The translations under genes and the position numbers were made by a program. Under the pieces are notes generated by a model. The model had not been told where the DNA came from. It saw nothing but the letters and a program-made list of their open reading frames with translations, and ran no database searches. A DNA stretch of 33,303 bases from Anaerolineales bacterium (GTDB lineage: Bacteria; Chloroflexota; Anaerolineae; Anaerolineales; Villigracilaceae): the NCBI GenBank assembly GCA_919902735.1, contig CAKKRM010000277.1, forward strand, positions 1 to 33,303, read 5' to 3'. Within the stretch, counting starts at the first letter, position 1; each line of letters starts with the position of its first letter. Shown piece after piece: positions 31,278-33,303 of the stretch.

Positions 31278-33303
31278 CTATTTCCCTTCCCTCTCCCAAA
31301 TCTCCCTTGCAATCATCTCCTGATCGACAGGCGTCTTATAAATCCGCACACCCACCGCGTTGTAGATCGCATTCGTGATGGCGGGCGTGGTTGGGATACT
31401 GCATATCTCCCCCACACCTTTTGCGCCATACGGCCCAGTGGAAACGGGGTGCTCAACGATAATTGATGTGATCTCAGGCGTGAGCATAATGCCAGGGACG
31501 CGATAACGCGCGAGATGGTCGGTGACCACGTAGCCGTTATCCATGATGAACTCTTCGGTGAGGGCGTTGCCAAGTCCCATCATCACGCCGCCTTCGACCT
31601 GTCCCTGCAAGCCCAGCGGATTGACGGCCATGCCAACATCGTTGGCTGAGATGACCTTCAGCACGCGCACTTCACCCGTCAGTTTGTTCACTTCCACTTC
31701 AGCGGCTTGCACACCGAATGAAAACGCGAAGTGCATGTCACCGCCTGTTCCGAGAGGCTGGGTTTTCGGCGCTTCGTACTCGTAACGAACACGGGGCTGT
31801 TTCCCAATGGCTTTCATTTCCTTATAAATTTCCGAATACGGCATCGAATGCCCGTTGACATGGACGATGCCATTCTCGAAGCGAATCTGCTCGGGGCGAA
31901 CATCGTATTTTTCAGCCATTGAAGCAGTGATCTCATCGCGCAGAGTCTTTGCCGCATAACGTGAAGCATTGCCCGTAACAAAGGTTTGGCGTGATGCAGT
32001 CGTAGGTCCGCCGTTCGGGGTCAGGTCGGTATCCATGACGAGCACGCGCACTTGAGAAGGGGAAACGGACATTTCTTCTGCAACAATGGTTCGCATCACA
32101 GTTACGAGTCCCTGTCCCATTTCGGCAGAAGAACTGCGAACTTGAAACGTGCCGTCTTCGTAAAGTTCCACATCTGCATTGGAGATGTCGGGAGCGCCGC
32201 CGCCGAGTCCCGTATTCTTGTAAGCCGCGGCAAAGCCCCAGGAACGAACAAGATGCTCCGAGCCTGGAACGGAACACGCAACAAATGGGTCAACGCCTTC
32301 ACCCGCCAACCGCCTCATCTCCGCATCCACCTTATCGATACATTCCATCAAGCCAACAGACTCCTTCAATTCCTGCCCTGTGTTGGTGATGCTGCCAACA
32401 TGCAGCGCGTTCATGCGGCGCAGTTCAATGGGTTCGATATTTAATTTCTCGGCGAGCATGTCCATCATAGACTCGACCGCAAACGCCGATTGCGTAACGC
32501 CAAAACCGCGAAACGCGCCTGCAGGCGGATTGTTGGTGTACATGGCGTAACAATCGGCGCGTACATGTTCGATATCATACGGACCTGCGGAGTGCGTGGT
32601 GGCGCGGGTCATCACCTTTTCGCCGAGCGAAGCATACGCGCCCGTGTCGCCATAGAGTTCCGACTCGCTGGCTACGATGCGGCCATTTTTCTTCGCGCCG
32701 ATCTTCACGCGGATCTGCGTCGCATGTCGCTTGGGATGCACCAGCAAACTTTCGTGGCGGTCAAACAATAATTTCACGGGGCGCTGGGTTACATTCGCGA
32801 GCATGGCAACATGGATCTGCCCCATAATATCTTCCTTGCCGCCGAAACCACCGCCCATCAATTGCCCAATAATTCGCACACGCGACTCATCCCAACCCAT
32901 CGCGCGCGCCACCTGCGTGCGATCCTGATACGGAATTTGCGAGCCGACATAAATTTCCACCCCGCCAAGATCATGCGGGGCTTTGCGGCCTGCGGGCTTC
33001 GGTACTGCAATGCTGCACTCAGGCTCCATGAACGCATGGTCGGTGATCGGCGTGTGAAAAGTATGTTCGAGAATCACATCTGCTTCGGCAAAGCCTTTCT
33101 CCATATCGCCCTTGCGGACTTTGATATGTTTCAGCAAATTTCCATTTTGATGCAATTGCGGGACTCCATCCTGACGTGCCTGCACAGGATTCGTGATCAC
33201 AGGCTGGAGGTCAAACTCCGCTTCAATCAACGCCGACGCCTGCTCGGCGATCTGTTGGGTTTCCGCCGCTATGATCGCGATCGTATCCCCCACGTATCTG
33301 ACG
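31278..33303 (-). CDS. Xanthine dehydrogenase-family molybdenum-binding subunit, partial
   Basis: The C-terminal 675 or so residues of a molybdenum hydroxylase; the frame continues past the window edge (VRYVGDTIAIIAAET), so the listed GTG at 33293 is not a start. Motifs: GGGFGGKED that binds the cofactor, PPAGAFRGFGVTQ as in xanthine dehydrogenases rather than CO dehydrogenases, QGLVTVMRTIVAEE, and GAKGVGEICSIPTTPAI with the catalytic Glu. It hydroxylates a purine, an aldehyde or another heterocycle with water as oxygen source. FAD and iron-sulfur subunits, if separate, are beyond the window. The moa genes and the YqeB-like protein in this window could serve it too. Confidence 0.92.
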   Translation of the reverse strand, partial: VRYVGDTIAIIAAETQQIAEQASALIEAEFDLQPVITNPVQARQDGVPQLHQNGNLLKHIKVRKGDMEKGFAEADVILEHTFHTPITDHAFMEPECSIAVPKPAGRKAPHDLGGVEIYVGSQIPYQDRTQVARAMGWDESRVRIIGQLMGGGFGGKEDIMGQIHVAMLANVTQRPVKLLFDRHESLLVHPKRHATQIRVKIGAKKNGRIVASESELYGDTGAYASLGEKVMTRATTHSAGPYDIEHVRADCYAMYTNNPPAGAFRGFGVTQSAFAVESMMDMLAEKLNIEPIELRRMNALHVGSITNTGQELKESVGLMECIDKVDAEMRRLAGEGVDPFVACSVPGSEHLVRSWGFAAAYKNTGLGGGAPDISNADVELYEDGTFQVRSSSAEMGQGLVTVMRTIVAEEMSVSPSQVRVLVMDTDLTPNGGPTTASRQTFVTGNASRYAAKTLRDEITASMAEKYDVRPEQIRFENGIVHVNGHSMPYSEIYKEMKAIGKQPRVRYEYEAPKTQPLGTGGDMHFAFSFGVQAAEVEVNKLTGEVRVLKVISANDVGMAVNPLGLQGQVEGGVMMGLGNALTEEFIMDNGYVVTDHLARYRVPGIMLTPEITSIIVEHPVSTGPYGAKGVGEICSIPTTPAITNAIYNAVGVRIYKTPVDQEMIAREIWEREGK

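Noticed and set aside
1-33303. CRISPR arrays, tRNA or rRNA genes, complete insertion sequences
   Set aside because: No regularly spaced repeats, no cloverleaf or rRNA-like stretches and no transposase gene were recognised on either strand.

Overview
The window looks like a chromosomal segment of an Anaerolineae-type Chloroflexota bacterium. This is an inference. It rests on dnaA, a class II HMG-CoA reductase (mevalonate route), a stand-alone DUF35/OB-fold protein, a heliorhodopsin, GAF-domain histidine kinases, and many small palindromic repeats between genes. No rRNA, tRNA or CRISPR array was seen. Almost all genes lie on the minus strand; only the TspO-like gene and the HMG-CoA reductase gene are on the plus strand.

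Region 1 (about 0.6-13.4 kb, minus strand) is a molybdoenzyme respiration block. In transcription order it holds a four-cluster ferredoxin-like subunit, an NrfD-type membrane anchor and a Tat-exported TtrA-like catalytic subunit. A tiny tatA gene (52 codons) and a terminator follow. Next comes a second run: FmdE-like protein, TauE/SafE exporter, YqeB-like protein, moaA, moaD, moaE. It ends with a PhnD-like lipoprotein, a NarX-type kinase and a NarL-type regulator, joined by ATGA overlaps. Together these supply the enzyme, its cofactor, its export and a sensor. The block sits between two copies of a direct repeat (about 229-295 and 13679-13746).

Region 2 (13.4-17 kb) is a worn region. It holds an unrecognised two-gene pair, a possible miniature transposon, two frameshifted pseudogenes and one intact gene of unknown function.

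Region 3 (16.0-22.8 kb) is the most interesting part. A MerR/cobalamin-binding regulator of the CarH/LitR photoreceptor type is followed on the same strand by a heliorhodopsin, a DegV protein, DUF1475, DUF3159 and DUF1295 membrane proteins, a decayed membrane gene and an unknown 217-residue protein. A TspO-like gene is divergent. The intergenic space has two sigma70-type promoters whose -35 boxes are covered by four half-sites arranged symmetrically at 11-bp steps. I read this as a light- and B12-controlled heliorhodopsin operon.

Region 4 (22.9-33.3 kb) holds a DUF35 protein, a large membrane protein with a C-terminal helical repeat region, dnaA, an orphan DevS-like GAF kinase, HMG-CoA reductase, a serine-hydrolase remnant, and a xanthine dehydrogenase-type molybdenum subunit that runs off the right edge. 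REP-like palindromes in opposite orientation flank the dnaA-kinase section.
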